Source: Fuscovulum sp.
GTDB taxonomy: Bacteria > Pseudomonadota > Alphaproteobacteria > Rhodobacterales > Rhodobacteraceae
DNA length: 64,000 nucleotides
Assembly: GCA_035192965.1 (NCBI GenBank)
Contig: CP136571.1
Span: 3,676,501-3,740,500, forward strand
Direction: 5' to 3'
Both the position numbers and the translations under genes were made by a program. Within the stretch, counting starts at the first letter, position 1. Each line of letters opens with the position of its first letter. Positions 1 to 8,504 of the stretch are shown here, in pieces. Below the pieces are notes generated by a model, which saw only the letters and a list, made by a program, of their open reading frames with translations, searched no databases and had not been told where the DNA came from.

Positions 1-245
1 CGGGCCCCATGAAGACACTGGCAGGCGCAGCCATCGGCGGCGCGCGGGCAACCTACCGCCATACCGAGGCGAACGCCCCCCTCCGCTCCAACGCCACGCT
101 CGAAGCCGTGGGCGGAACCGCCGTCTGGCTCGCCTCCGACTACGGCTGCTTCACGACGGGCGAAGTGGTGCATGTGGATGGCGGCTACCACGTCCTTGGT
201 ATGCCGCAGCAGGAAAACCTCAGCAGCGCGGCCGACAAGGGCTAA
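1..245 (+). CDS. fabI: enoyl-[acyl-carrier-protein] reductase FabI, C-terminal part (cut by window edge)
   Basis: Only the last 80 or so codons are present; the reading frame runs in from the left edge with its first full codon at base 3, and stops with TAA at 243-245. FabI reduces the enoyl-ACP double bond in the last step of each fatty-acid elongation cycle in the cytoplasm. What is seen is the FabI tail: GPMKTLAG, then NAPLRSNATLEAVGG, then TGEVVHVDGGYHVLGM, which lines up with the substrate-loop and C-terminal signature of FabI-type short-chain reductases. The catalytic Tyr and Lys lie outside the window. A related short-chain dehydrogenase is less likely because of the GYHVLGM ending. 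Confidence 0.9.
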   Translation, partial: GPMKTLAGAAIGGARATYRHTEANAPLRSNATLEAVGGTAVWLASDYGCFTTGEVVHVDGGYHVLGMPQQENLSSAADKG

Positions 246-389
246 CCTGTCGCCCCGCCCATACCTTCGTCACTCTCCGTGCTTTTGTCGCGGCAGAGCC
301 AGACAAATCCCTCCCACCACTGCGGTAAATCCTGCCGGATTTCTGACGTTCCATGAACCGCGTCAGTCTGCCAACCGGAGCGAGATACC

Positions 390-1292
390 ATGAAATTTCC
401 CAAAGCCTTCCCCAGATCGTTCAGCGTGAAAGTCGCCGCCCTCGCCTTGGCGCTGTCGGCCCCCATCGCCGCCGCCGCGCAAGAGCTGCGCCCGTGGATG
501 AACTCGGAAATCGGTCAGGCATGGAGCCTCGGCTTCCGCGGGCAAGGCACCTCCATCACGGTCATTGATGATTTCCGCAGCGGCTCGACCTATGCCGGAA
601 ACCTGCGCGGCGTCACCGAACGGCGACGCCACGGAGAATGGACCGCGCTCGAAGCGGGGATGATCGCACCCTCGGCCAAGGTCTATACGCATGATTTCGG
701 GAATGCGGCTGCGGTGAAACTGCAACGTGGCCTCAACACGCTGAACCTGTCCTATGGCATGATGGCACCCAACGGCTATACCAGCATCCGCTGGAGCCAG
801 CGCGAAACCTCCATCATCTCCTATGCGCGCGACGGCAAGGCCGTCGTGGTCAAAGCAGCGGGCAATGACGCCGTGGCCGTCGGCGCGGCAAACGCGTCGG
901 GGCTGGTCGATTACCTGAACCGCGACCTGACCGGCAGGCAATCCGCCATTTTCGTCGGTGCGCTCAACACCCATGGCACAGTTGCAAACAAGGCGACCAT
1001 GGCCGGATACTCGAACTTCGCCGGCAGCAACGCGACGGTGCAGAGGCAGTTCCTTGTTGTTGGCGTGACAGGCAACATGACGAATCTCTACGGCACATCC
1101 TTCGCCGCGCCGATCGTGTCGGGCTACGCCTCGGTTCTGGGCAGCAAATTCACACGGGCCACCCCGACGCAGATCACCAATCAACTGCTGAACACCGCCC
1201 GGACAGACACGATCGCCGGATATGCCGCCAATATCCATGGCCGTGGCGAAGCCAGCATCAGCCGCGCGCTGGCACCCGTCGCCATCAAGTGA
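390..1292 (+). CDS. secreted subtilisin-like (S8) serine protease, compact 300-aa form
   Basis: The protein has a Sec signal peptide (charged MKFPKAFPRSFSVK, hydrophobic core, AAAQ cleavage region near residue 30), so it should act outside the cytoplasm. The subtilase triad is recognisable: Asp60 or Asp61 in ITVIDDF, His81 in RRHGEW, oxyanion Asn159 in KAAGND and Ser237 in GTSFAAP. The segment after His81 (HGEWTALEAG) departs from the usual HGTHVAG, so activity is probable but not certain. At 300 residues with no obvious propeptide it is shorter than typical extracellular subtilases. It stops one base before a convergent gene. The family is inferred from motifs; the substrate is unknown. Confidence 0.8.
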   Translation: MKFPKAFPRSFSVKVAALALALSAPIAAAAQELRPWMNSEIGQAWSLGFRGQGTSITVIDDFRSGSTYAGNLRGVTERRRHGEWTALEAGMIAPSAKVYTHDFGNAAAVKLQRGLNTLNLSYGMMAPNGYTSIRWSQRETSIISYARDGKAVVVKAAGNDAVAVGAANASGLVDYLNRDLTGRQSAIFVGALNTHGTVANKATMAGYSNFAGSNATVQRQFLVVGVTGNMTNLYGTSFAAPIVSGYASVLGSKFTRATPTQITNQLLNTARTDTIAGYAANIHGRGEASISRALAPVAIK

Positions 1293-1293
1293 G

Positions 1294-1917
1294 TCAAAAG
1301 ACAAAGGTAAAGCCGATGCTGACACGGGCGTCGGCTTTACCCCGGATGGTCACAAGATAATCCAAGGTCTCCTCAGGCGGCATCAGGTCCGCCGCAAGCC
1401 TGCAATTCACCGTCTGCACGCCGCCGATGGCGCCATAATCCGCCTCACAGGTCTTTTCGCGCATCTGGCCAAAGAACGGATAGGTGGTCTTGACCGAAAC
1501 CACTGCATTCTCAAACGGCACGAATTGATAAAAGAACCCAAGCTGCAACGCAGGTTCGATCCGGTATTTCTCACCGCGCTCTCCGGAACTGACACCCCAG
1601 ATAAACGCAAAGTCCGACGACACCTGTTTCAAAAGCAACACCGTGACATCGGGAAAACCCGGGCTGTACCAGTCTCGAAAATCAACGAAGGAACCGTCCG
1701 ACAACTCATATCCGCCCTTGGCCAGACCACTGACCACGTCTGACCGATGCGATCCCTGATAGACATCCAGAAGAAAGGTATTGTGCCAGAACTCGCCCGA
1801 ATGGGCCGAGCCGCCCACCATGATCGGCAGGCAAATGCCAAGGCAGGCGGTGACGCGCAACGTCCCGATCCGCCGCCGCCTCTTTTCCCCGCCCCTTTCC
1901 ATGCGCTGTCCGTCCAT
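1294..1917 (-). CDS. hypothetical exported protein
   Basis: This 207-aa protein is not recognised. After a basic start (MERGGEKRRRRIG) there is a hydrophobic stretch ending GGSAHSGEF, which looks like a signal peptide with cleavage near residue 45. The mature part is rich in aromatic residues and ends SIGFTFVF, resembling the final strand of an outer-membrane beta barrel. The family is inference only. The frame is open upstream to 2061, but that part is Arg/Gly-rich and low-complexity. The ATG at 1917 is chosen, with ATG 1902 as an alternative; neither has a strong Shine-Dalgarno site. It converges tail to tail with the subtilase gene. Confidence 0.6.
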   Translation of the reverse strand: MDGQRMERGGEKRRRRIGTLRVTACLGICLPIMVGGSAHSGEFWHNTFLLDVYQGSHRSDVVSGLAKGGYELSDGSFVDFRDWYSPGFPDVTVLLLKQVSSDFAFIWGVSSGERGEKYRIEPALQLGFFYQFVPFENAVVSVKTTYPFFGQMREKTCEADYGAIGGVQTVNCRLAADLMPPEETLDYLVTIRGKADARVSIGFTFVF

Positions 1918-2113
1918 CTGGCATCCGCCAGAACAGGGTGAATCCCCGGATCTTGCGACGGATGTCACAGACGTCTGGCGCAGGCGGTCTTCAAGAACCG
2001 TGCCGCCCGCCCCGCCCCGTCTGGCGCGATTGGGCCCCCTATCCGAATGCGCCGCAGGCATGGCGGCAGATCGGCCGCGCGTTGGACGAACAGAAGCGAT
2101 TAAAGGGGATTTC

Positions 2114-2187
2114 TGGAGCGGGCGGCGGGAATCGAACCCGCGTCTTTAGCTTGGAAGGCTAAGGTCTTACCATTACACAACGCCCGC
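2114..2187 (-). tRNA. tRNA-Gly (anticodon TCC)
   Basis: Read on the minus strand, the 74-nt cloverleaf starts GCGGGCG at 2187 and ends CGCCCGC-T-CCA at 2114, giving a perfect 7-bp acceptor stem with an encoded CCA. The anticodon arm is TTAGC-CTTCCAA-GCTAA, with TCC at positions 34-36. The T arm carries GGTTCGATTCC. It should decode GGA and GGG glycine codons. No second tRNA is adjacent. Confidence 0.97.
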
Positions 2188-2568
2188 GCCGTGCGGCACT
2201 GTCATACCCATACCCACGTCCGGTTGCAACCCATCCCGGACCCTCTGGCGATCACAGGCCTGCCAACGGCCGCCTTCCCAAACCGGGCCACTGCCCGGCT
2301 GTCCCCCGTCCAGACTGCCCCGCCCACTTAACCACCGCCCCCACCCGATCCTGCCACGCACGGCCGCCCTAGGCACCAGCCAAGCCCCCGCCGCGCCCCG
2401 GCGAATCCCGCCACACGCCCCCCCTCGAATCCCCTCCCATCCCTGAATCTGGCGTTAACCTTAACGCCTCATCACCGTGCGCTGCGTGCATACGCCCGTC
2501 TGCACAGGCGTCTGCACCACCAGCGGCACCGCCAAACCCGCAGATTTCGAGAAATAAATGCAGCGCCC
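2188..2568. other. intergenic spacer with a 12-bp-period TGCAC element
   Basis: This 381-base gap lies between tRNA-Gly and the SRAP gene, upstream of the tRNA and downstream of the SRAP stop codon. No convincing gene is seen: the open frames here are short, low in complexity and lack start signals. The tRNA promoter should lie in its left part. The only structured part is near 2487-2517, where TGCA/TGCAC recurs at 2487, 2501 and 2513. A related array occurs at 31625-31665 (see repeat entries). Confidence 0.5.
2487..2517. repeat. 12-bp-period TGCAC element, copy A
   Basis: On the minus strand this reads as units starting GTGCAGACGCCT, GTGCAGACGGGC and a degenerate GTATGCACGCAG. The same 12-bp unit type is found at 31625-31665. 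Over the shared 24 bases the two copies differ at only a few positions. In one minus-strand frame it would encode a V-Q-x-P repeat, but that frame has a stop upstream and no start codon, so translation is unlikely. Function is unknown. Confidence 0.5.
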
Positions 2569-3222
2569 TCAGGCAGTTACGGGCTCGATCAGCGCCGGAC
2601 CCTCGGCCCGGTTGGAATTCACCGCCCGATCCACCCGGTGGCATTGCAACACCCCATCGGCAGAGGCCTTCATCAACACCGCCGCCCCATGCCCCGCCTC
2701 GCCCAGCCATAGCGGCCAATCGGGCGGCTCCAGCACCACCGCCTCGCGATGGTGCAACCCCGCCATCCCCGGCCCCGCATCCGTCGACACAATCGCCACC
2801 GTATCCACCTCGCCCCAGCGCTGCCAAAGCCCCGCAAAGGCCATCGGCTGCCCATCCCTGCGCGTGAAATACCAAGGCAGCTTTTGCCCCTTATCCCCTT
2901 CCTGCCATTCATAAAAACCGCTCGCAGGCACGATGCAGCGCCGCGCCCGCACCGCCTCGCGGAAGGCGGGCTTGGTGGCCACCGTATCCGCCCGCGCATT
3001 GATGATCAGCGGCCCGTCATTCGGGGCCTTGTACCAGGTCGGAATGAACCCCCAGCGCATCGCCCGCAGCCGCCGCGCGCCACCATCCGACGTCACCACC
3101 GCCACCTGCGTCGTGGGGCAGACATTGAACCGCGGCACAGGCGGCAGATCATTCCCGATCACGGCATCAAACAGCCGCGCAATCGCCTCATCGGGATGGG
3201 TGATGGTGAAACGCCCGCACAT
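2569..3222 (-). CDS. SRAP-domain (HMCES/YedK-type) abasic-site protein
   Basis: SRAP proteins capture abasic sites in single-stranded DNA by forming a covalent thiazolidine link through Cys2, shielding the lesion during replication. All hallmarks are visible: MCGRF at the N-terminus (catalytic Cys2 after Met removal), Asn75 in IINARADT, Glu105 in SGFYEW and His157/158 in GLHHRE. The length of 217 residues is typical. The start is fixed by the need for Cys2. It is a single-gene unit with no visible operon partner. The usual HDRMP around the histidine is replaced by HHREAV, a mild departure. Confidence 0.93.
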   Translation of the reverse strand: MCGRFTITHPDEAIARLFDAVIGNDLPPVPRFNVCPTTQVAVVTSDGGARRLRAMRWGFIPTWYKAPNDGPLIINARADTVATKPAFREAVRARRCIVPASGFYEWQEGDKGQKLPWYFTRRDGQPMAFAGLWQRWGEVDTVAIVSTDAGPGMAGLHHREAVVLEPPDWPLWLGEAGHGAAVLMKASADGVLQCHRVDRAVNSNRAEGPALIEPVTA

Positions 3223-3249
3223 GCAACCAACTGTTAACCGGTCCGGGGC

Positions 3250-3284
3250 AAAAGAAAAGGCCGCCCCCGAAAACAGGGACGGCC
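3250..3284 (-). terminator. Rho-independent terminator after the UshA-like gene
   Basis: On the minus strand GGCCGTCCC and GGGGGCGGCC can pair with one mismatch around a TGTTTTC loop, followed by TTTTCTTTT. It lies 13 bases downstream of the UshA-like stop codon and before the SRAP gene start. Confidence 0.75.
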
Positions 3285-3296
3285 CGGCTTGCCAAC

Positions 3297-4898
3297 TTAC
3301 TTCCGCGTGATCCGCCCATCCGTAAACGGCTGATATGGCTGATTTTTCGCCAGATACTCCGCCGTCACATCGGCCAGATCGGGGCCAAAATCATAGGCAT
3401 TGGCTGCATCGACGAACATCGAAAACCCATCCCCGCCACCGCGGACATAGTTGTTCGACACCACCTTATAGACTGTCGCCGGATCGATCGGCGCCCAGGC
3501 ATCGCCACCAACCAGCACCTGCACATCCGACACCCGCGCCCCAACAGCCGCCGCCGGATCAAAGCTGTACTTCAACCCCGCCACCTGCGCGAACCGCCCC
3601 GCCACCTCTTCATACTGGCTCACCCCGTTCTCCAGCGCCGCCACGATGGCCTCACCGCTCACCTCGAATGTCGACAGCGTGTTCTGGAACGGCAGCACCG
3701 TCAGAACCTCGCCCATCGTCACCGGCCCTGCGTCTACGCTGGCACGCAGCCCGCCGCCATTGGTGATCGCGATGGTAACCCCTTGATCCGCCACACGATC
3801 CAGCATCGCCTCGGCCACCAGATTGCCCATCTGGCATTCGCCCGCGCGACAGGTTTCCCGGCTGCCATCAATCGCCTCCGACGCCTCGGCCACCACCCGG
3901 GTCTTCAACTCCTCGATCGGCCCGGCCAGCTCCGCCACCCGCGCTGCAATCGCCGCATCCGGCTCCACCGATCCGTCCAGAAGGATCGTATTCCCCCCCG
4001 CATAGATCAGCGTCCCCGCATCATCAAAGGTCAGCTCCAGATGCCCCAGATACTTGGAATAGGCATAGGCCTGCACCACCGGCACCAGATCGCCTTCGCC
4101 CCGCGTCACCCATGTCGGATAGGGGCCATGCCGCTCGGGGTCGGTCGCCGACAGATAGGTGTGCGAATGCCCGCCCACCACGGCATCAACCCCCGGCACC
4201 GCCGCCGCAACCTCCAGATCGCGCTTCAATCCCAGATGCGTCAGCGCGATGATCTTGGTCACCCCCTCCGCCTCCAGCGTGGCGACATCGGCCTTCAGGC
4301 TGTCGATATCATCCTGAAAGATCACGCTATTTCCGGGGCTTGATGTCTCCGGCGTGTCCATCGCCAGGGCCGAGATGATGCCGATCTTCTCACCCCCCAC
4401 CTCCAGCACCACATGGTTGCCCACCCGGCCTGCCAGCACATTGGATTGGCTCACATCCAGATTCCCCGAAATCACCGGAAAGGTGACCTTGTCCAGAAAC
4501 GAACCCAGCCCCTCCGGACCATCGTCAAACTCATGGTTGCCCAGCGCCATGGCGTCAAAGCCGATGGCCTCCATGAACTCGGCCTCCACCGCGCCCTTAT
4601 AGGTGGTGTACATCAGGCTGCCCTGAAACTGGTCACCCGCATCCAGCACGATCACATTCTCGCCCGCCGCCGTCAGGCTGTCGCGCAACTCCTTGATCTT
4701 GGTCGCCACCCGCGCCACGCCGCCAAAGCATTCATTCGCCGCCGCCTGCTCGGCCGAACAGGTGGAATCCGATCCGTTAATCGGCTCGATCCGGCTGTGA
4801 AAGTCATTGATATGCAACACATTCAGCGTGTACTCCGCCGCCGCCATCCCGCTGCTCAGCGCCATCACCGCCACCGTGGAAAGGAAAATCCTCGTCAT
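3297..4898 (-). CDS. periplasmic 5'-nucleotidase / 2',3'-cyclic-nucleotide phosphodiesterase (UshA family)
   Basis: This is a secreted two-domain metallophosphoesterase that salvages extracellular nucleotides. A signal peptide occupies residues 1-21 (cleavage after AAA). The metal ligands are clear: Asp32 and His34 in NDFHSR, Asp89 in DAGDQFQG, Asn121-His122 in GNHEFD, then THLG and GGHSHTYL. The C-terminal 5'-nucleotidase domain carries ITNGGGLRA, the nucleotide-binding signature. The length of 533 aa is normal for the family. It is followed by its own terminator, so it appears monocistronic. Exact substrate preference cannot be read from sequence. Confidence 0.92.
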   Translation of the reverse strand: MTRIFLSTVAVMALSSGMAAAEYTLNVLHINDFHSRIEPINGSDSTCSAEQAAANECFGGVARVATKIKELRDSLTAAGENVIVLDAGDQFQGSLMYTTYKGAVEAEFMEAIGFDAMALGNHEFDDGPEGLGSFLDKVTFPVISGNLDVSQSNVLAGRVGNHVVLEVGGEKIGIISALAMDTPETSSPGNSVIFQDDIDSLKADVATLEAEGVTKIIALTHLGLKRDLEVAAAVPGVDAVVGGHSHTYLSATDPERHGPYPTWVTRGEGDLVPVVQAYAYSKYLGHLELTFDDAGTLIYAGGNTILLDGSVEPDAAIAARVAELAGPIEELKTRVVAEASEAIDGSRETCRAGECQMGNLVAEAMLDRVADQGVTIAITNGGGLRASVDAGPVTMGEVLTVLPFQNTLSTFEVSGEAIVAALENGVSQYEEVAGRFAQVAGLKYSFDPAAAVGARVSDVQVLVGGDAWAPIDPATVYKVVSNNYVRGGGDGFSMFVDAANAYDFGPDLADVTAEYLAKNQPYQPFTDGRITRK

Positions 4899-5065
4899 GC
4901 CAAATCACTCCTCTGCTGGTTGAATGCCCCACCCTGCCGCGTCGGCTCGGCGCCTGTCAAACCTGCTCTAGCGCTGCCAGATCACGGCTGCGCGACATCC
5001 CGCGCAGGCAGCAATCCTTGACCACAGCCATTGACCCAAAACCCGGCGCAGTGCATGAACCGCGC

Positions 5066-5404
5066 ATGCTGATCTACAAGATATTCCGCCGCTCCGAATG
5101 GGATGCCTTCCGCGCTGCCGGTGAAACCGCCGGCGCCCCCATCGACCTGACCGATGGCTTCATCCATTTCTCCACCTCCGCCCAAGTGGCCGAAACCGCC
5201 GCGAAATGGTTCGCTACCGAAAGCGACCTCGTCCTCGTGGCCTTCAATACCGATGCACTCGGCCCCGCCCTGAAATGGGAACCCTCGCGCGGCGGCGCAC
5301 TTTTTCCCCATCTTTACAGGCATTTGCGCCTGTCCGATGTGGTCTGGGACAAATCCCTCCCCCTTGGCGTGACCGGCCACATCTTCCCCGAAGGCGTATG
5401 GTGA
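5066..5404 (+). CDS. DUF952 family protein
   Basis: This 112-aa protein is a DUF952 member: [11 protein letters not shown] at the start, [10 protein letters not shown] in the middle and a [19 protein letters not shown] ending. DUF952 proteins are small cytosolic proteins of unknown biochemical role, often next to pyrD in Rhodobacteraceae. The ATG at 5066 is chosen because homologues begin with the LIYK strand; an in-frame ATG at 5018 would add 16 residues of no known similarity. Its TGA overlaps the pyrD start by 7 bases, so the two are probably translationally coupled. Confidence 0.85.
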   Translation: MLIYKIFRRSEWDAFRAAGETAGAPIDLTDGFIHFSTSAQVAETAAKWFATESDLVLVAFNTDALGPALKWEPSRGGALFPHLYRHLRLSDVVWDKSLPLGVTGHIFPEGVW

Positions 5405-6462
5405 ACCTCGTCGAACGCATTGGCCTCGCGGCACTGCACCACCTCGACCCCGAGGTCGCGCATGGCCTGTCGATCCGCGCTTTGCAAATGGGCCTCGCCC
5501 CCCTGCCCGGCCCTGTCACTTCCCGCCGCCTCGCCACCACATTGGCCGGCCTCGCACTGCCCAATCCCGTGGGCCTCGCCGCCGGCTATGACAAGAACGC
5601 CACCGCCATCGCCGCCCTGTCCCGCGCGGGCTTCGGCTTCATCGAGGTGGGCGCCGCCACCCCCCGCCCGCAACCCGGCAACCCCAAACCGCGCCTCTTC
5701 CGCCTGACCGAGGACCGCGCCGCCATCAACCGCTTCGGCTTCAACAATGACGGGATGGACCCTATCTCCACCCGCCTCAAGGCCCGCAGACACACAACCG
5801 TCCCCGTCGGTCTCAACCTCGGCGCAAACAAGGACAGCACCGACCGCGCCGCCGATTTCGCCCGCGTGCTGGCCACCTGCGGCCCGCATGTCGATTTCGC
5901 CACGGTCAACGTCTCCTCGCCCAACACCGAAAAACTGCGTGATCTGCAAGGCCGCGCCGCCCTCACCGCGCTTCTCGCAGGCGTGATGGACACCCGCGCC
6001 AGCCTCGCCCGCCCCATCCCGATCTTCCTGAAAATCGCCCCCGACCTCACCGAATCCGACCTCGCCGAGATCGCCGAAGTCGCCCTGGCAGCCGGCCTCG
6101 CGGGGATTATCGCCACCAACACCACCCTGTCCCGCGACGGCCTGCAAAGCCCGCATCGCACGGAAGCCGGCGGCCTCTCCGGCGCGCCCTTGTTCGAGAA
6201 ATCCACCCGCACCCTCGCCCGCCTGTCACAGCTGACAGACGGCAGGCTCCCCCTCATCGGCGTGGGCGGCGTCTCCACCCCCGAACAGGCCTGGGAAAAG
6301 ATCCGCGCCGGGGCCAGCGCCGTGCAGGTCTACACGGCCATGGTCTATCAAGGCCTCTCCCTCATCCCCCGCCTCGCGCACGGCCTTGACGCAATCGCCG
6401 CCCAACACGGCTTCGCCCATGTCACCGATGCCACCGGCACCGGCCGCGACCGCTGGCTCTGA
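5398..6462 (+). CDS. pyrD: dihydroorotate dehydrogenase (quinone), class 2
   Basis: PyrD oxidises dihydroorotate to orotate in pyrimidine synthesis, passing electrons to the quinone pool at the inner membrane. Class 2 features are present: an N-terminal membrane-association helix region ([21 protein letters not shown]), [18 protein letters not shown], the catalytic-serine loop NVSSPNT, the FMN lysine in [13 protein letters not shown] and GVGGV. The length is 354 residues. The start is the ATG at 5398, inside the end of the DUF952 gene; the frame stays open upstream to 5206, but that part is the antisense-like reading of DUF952. A terminator follows. Confidence 0.96.
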   Translation: MVNLVERIGLAALHHLDPEVAHGLSIRALQMGLAPLPGPVTSRRLATTLAGLALPNPVGLAAGYDKNATAIAALSRAGFGFIEVGAATPRPQPGNPKPRLFRLTEDRAAINRFGFNNDGMDPISTRLKARRHTTVPVGLNLGANKDSTDRAADFARVLATCGPHVDFATVNVSSPNTEKLRDLQGRAALTALLAGVMDTRASLARPIPIFLKIAPDLTESDLAEIAEVALAAGLAGIIATNTTLSRDGLQSPHRTEAGGLSGAPLFEKSTRTLARLSQLTDGRLPLIGVGGVSTPEQAWEKIRAGASAVQVYTAMVYQGLSLIPRLAHGLDAIAAQHGFAHVTDATGTGRDRWL

Positions 6463-6515
6463 TCCCATTCTTCTCTGCCCAAAATATCCCGCGGGGGTGA
6501 GGAGCGCAGCTCCGA

Positions 6516-6540
6516 GGGGGCGCGAAGCCCCCTGATTTTT
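6516..6540 (+). terminator. Rho-independent terminator after pyrD
   Basis: GGGGGC at 6516-6521 pairs with GCCCCC at 6527-6532 around a GCGAA loop and is followed by TGATTTTT. A second inverted repeat, GATTTTTC with GAAAAATC, overlaps the T-run at 6534-6553 and may give termination from the minus strand too. Confidence 0.7.
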
Positions 6541-6567
6541 CGCAAGAAAAATCGTCGCTTCAGCAGA

Positions 6568-6804
6568 TCAAAACGCCTTGAAGGTCATCGTCGTCAAGGT
6601 CCGCACGATCCCCGGAATGTCGAACAGCCGACCGGAAAGATAATGCCCCACATCCGCATCCTCGGGGATATAGATCTTGGCGATCAGGTCATATTCCCCG
6701 CTGGTCGAATACAACTCGCTCACCACCTCGCGGTCATAGATGGCTTCCGCCACCTCATAAGTCTTGCCGGGGGTGCAGCGGAATTGAACGAATACGCAGC
6801 GCAT
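6568..6804 (-). CDS. stand-alone Lrp/AsnC-type ligand-binding domain protein
   Basis: This 78-aa protein matches only the C-terminal RAM/Lrp effector-binding domain: VFVQFRCTPGKTYEVAEAI, then STSGEYDLIAKIYIP, then a final strand RTLTTMTFKAF. There is no DNA-binding helix-turn-helix before it, and no room for one in frame. Such stand-alone domains usually form dimers or higher rings and bind amino acids or similar ligands. Its target is unknown. It sits downstream of the RecD-like helicase on the same strand, but palindromic elements between them argue against one transcript. Confidence 0.88.
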   Translation of the reverse strand: MRCVFVQFRCTPGKTYEVAEAIYDREVVSELYSTSGEYDLIAKIYIPEDADVGHYLSGRLFDIPGIVRTLTTMTFKAF

Positions 6805-6854
6805 CTTGGGCCTCCTGATCCTGCCCTTACCCTAACCAAGCCATAGGCAAGGCA

Positions 6855-6895
6855 CAATTTTCTTCGAAGAAAATTGCAGATTCCTTCCAAGGAAT
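6855..6895. terminator. two adjacent palindromes after the helicase gene
   Basis: A perfect 22-bp palindrome (CAATTTTCTTC and its mirror GAAGAAAATTG, 6855-6876) is followed by a second inverted repeat, ATTCCTT-CC-AAGGAAT (6880-6895). They lie directly after the helicase stop on the minus strand. The AT-rich self-complementary arm could end transcription in either direction. An element of a repeat family is an alternative reading. Confidence 0.55.
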
Positions 6896-6899
6896 TTGG

Positions 6900-8456
6900 T
6901 CATTCCTCTGCCTGCAAGGCCAGCGGCGCAGGCCCCCGGCGCAGATCGTCCACCGACAGCGGCCCCTGCGGCCGCGCCAGCCGGTAGCGCGTCACCCAAT
7001 GCAGCCGCGTCTCCGCCCGCGTGATCGCCACATAGGCCAGCCGCTTCCACAAAGGCACCCCCGCCTCGCTCCGCCCCGCCTGCGCGGCGGCATAAATGTC
7101 GGGCGCAAAGACCTGCACCTCGTCCCATTGCGACCCTTGCGCCTTGTGAATCGTCACCGCCGCCCCATGCAGAAAGGCCGCGCCCATCGTGGCGGCGGAT
7201 GGGATGAAGGGCTCTTCCTCATCCGGTTTTTCGATCTTGATGATGGATGCCGCTGACACCTGCGGCTCTTCCGCCCCCACCACATGCAACTTGGCAAAGC
7301 CCGGCTTTGATCCAGGGCCCAGATAGATCACCTGCGCCCCTTTGATCAGCCCCCGCGCCTCTAGGTCGATCCGCTTCTTGCGGTGCTTCAGCGGCAATTC
7401 GATCCCGTCACAGACCAGCGGCTCACCGGGCAGCAATTCATCCTCCGGCGCGCCAAAGGCCCCGCGAAAGGCATGGATCAACCGGATGCGCGTCGCATTG
7501 CGCCAGACAAGCACGGGGGACCGTGCCATCAGGTCGGCATCCACCCGTTCCGCCATCACCACCCGGTCATCGCGCCGCGCCGCATCCTCGACCATCCGCT
7601 CGAAGGTCTCGAACCGCAGGCTTTCATCGCCCAGCGCATGCGCCAGATCGAGGATCGGGTTATCCTGTGTCTGGCGGTGAATCCGGCTCAGTACCAGCCG
7701 CCGCGACTCGCCCAGCCGGTCAAACACCATCTCGCCCGACAACCCCACCGGGGCCAACTGCGCCGGATCGCCAAACAGCACCAGCGTCGGAAAGATCTCG
7801 CGCAGGTCATCCAACGCGCGTTCATCCAACATCGAGGATTCGTCGATGAACCCCACATCCAGCGGCTCCTCGCGCCGCTTCCATCCCTTGATAAAGTCCG
7901 AACCTTTCAACCCCGCCGCCGCCAGCGCCCCCGGAACCGACGCCACCTGTTGATAAAAGGCAAAAGCCCGATCCAGCGCCAGATCCGTCAATCCCTCCAC
8001 CACCGGCCGCTCACCTTGGCCCGTCAGCCATTCCGCGATGCGCTCATATTCCGGGTCATAGACGGGGGTATAGAGAATACGGTGGATCGTCGTTGCCGGC
8101 ACGCCGCGCAGACGCAGCACGCTCGCCGCCTTGTTGGTGGGGGCCAGAATGGCCAGCGTCCGCCGGTCCTTCCTCCGCCGCCCCTCATAATCGCCGGAAA
8201 TGACCTCCACCCCCGCCGCCACCAACGCCTTTGTCAGGCTGGCCAGCAGCATCGTCTTGCCCGATCCGGCCTTTCCCACCACCGCCAGAACCGACGGTTT
8301 GCCCTCGGCGCGCGGGGTCAATTCCCCCGCCGTCAGGTCGATGCCATGGGAATACAGCTCCGCCGCCACGCGATCAAAGGCCTCGGCCTGATCGTCCGAA
8401 AAGGTCAGCGCAACAGACGGCTCGGTTTGGGTCATTCCTTGCATGGCGGCGACCAT
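6900..8456 (-). CDS. RecD-like superfamily 1 DNA helicase
   Basis: This 518-aa protein has the SF1 helicase set: Walker A GKAGSGKT at residues 61-68, a second motif LAPTNKAASVLR, Walker B-like DVGFIDESSM, motif III LFGDPAQLAPVG, IHRQTQ, and a C-terminal UvrD_C_2 type block VTIHKAQGSQWDEV followed by AYVAITRAETR. This arrangement resembles RecD2/TraA-type and exodeoxyribonuclease V alpha helicases without the N-terminal RecB-contact domain. It probably acts alone in DNA repair or recombination. The ATG at 8435 (MTQTEPS) is a possible later start. RecB and RecC are not nearby. Confidence 0.85.
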   Translation of the reverse strand: MVAAMQGMTQTEPSVALTFSDDQAEAFDRVAAELYSHGIDLTAGELTPRAEGKPSVLAVVGKAGSGKTMLLASLTKALVAAGVEVISGDYEGRRRKDRRTLAILAPTNKAASVLRLRGVPATTIHRILYTPVYDPEYERIAEWLTGQGERPVVEGLTDLALDRAFAFYQQVASVPGALAAAGLKGSDFIKGWKRREEPLDVGFIDESSMLDERALDDLREIFPTLVLFGDPAQLAPVGLSGEMVFDRLGESRRLVLSRIHRQTQDNPILDLAHALGDESLRFETFERMVEDAARRDDRVVMAERVDADLMARSPVLVWRNATRIRLIHAFRGAFGAPEDELLPGEPLVCDGIELPLKHRKKRIDLEARGLIKGAQVIYLGPGSKPGFAKLHVVGAEEPQVSAASIIKIEKPDEEEPFIPSAATMGAAFLHGAAVTIHKAQGSQWDEVQVFAPDIYAAAQAGRSEAGVPLWKRLAYVAITRAETRLHWVTRYRLARPQGPLSVDDLRRGPAPLALQAEE

Positions 8457-8504
8457 AATCCGCCCCCCGCCGGGATGCGAGGGGGCATCGCCCCGCCAGC
8501 CGCG

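Noticed and set aside
5206..5397. N-terminal extension of pyrD
   Set aside because: The region is the DUF952 gene in another frame; the extension has no homology and pyrD begins at the ATG at 5398.
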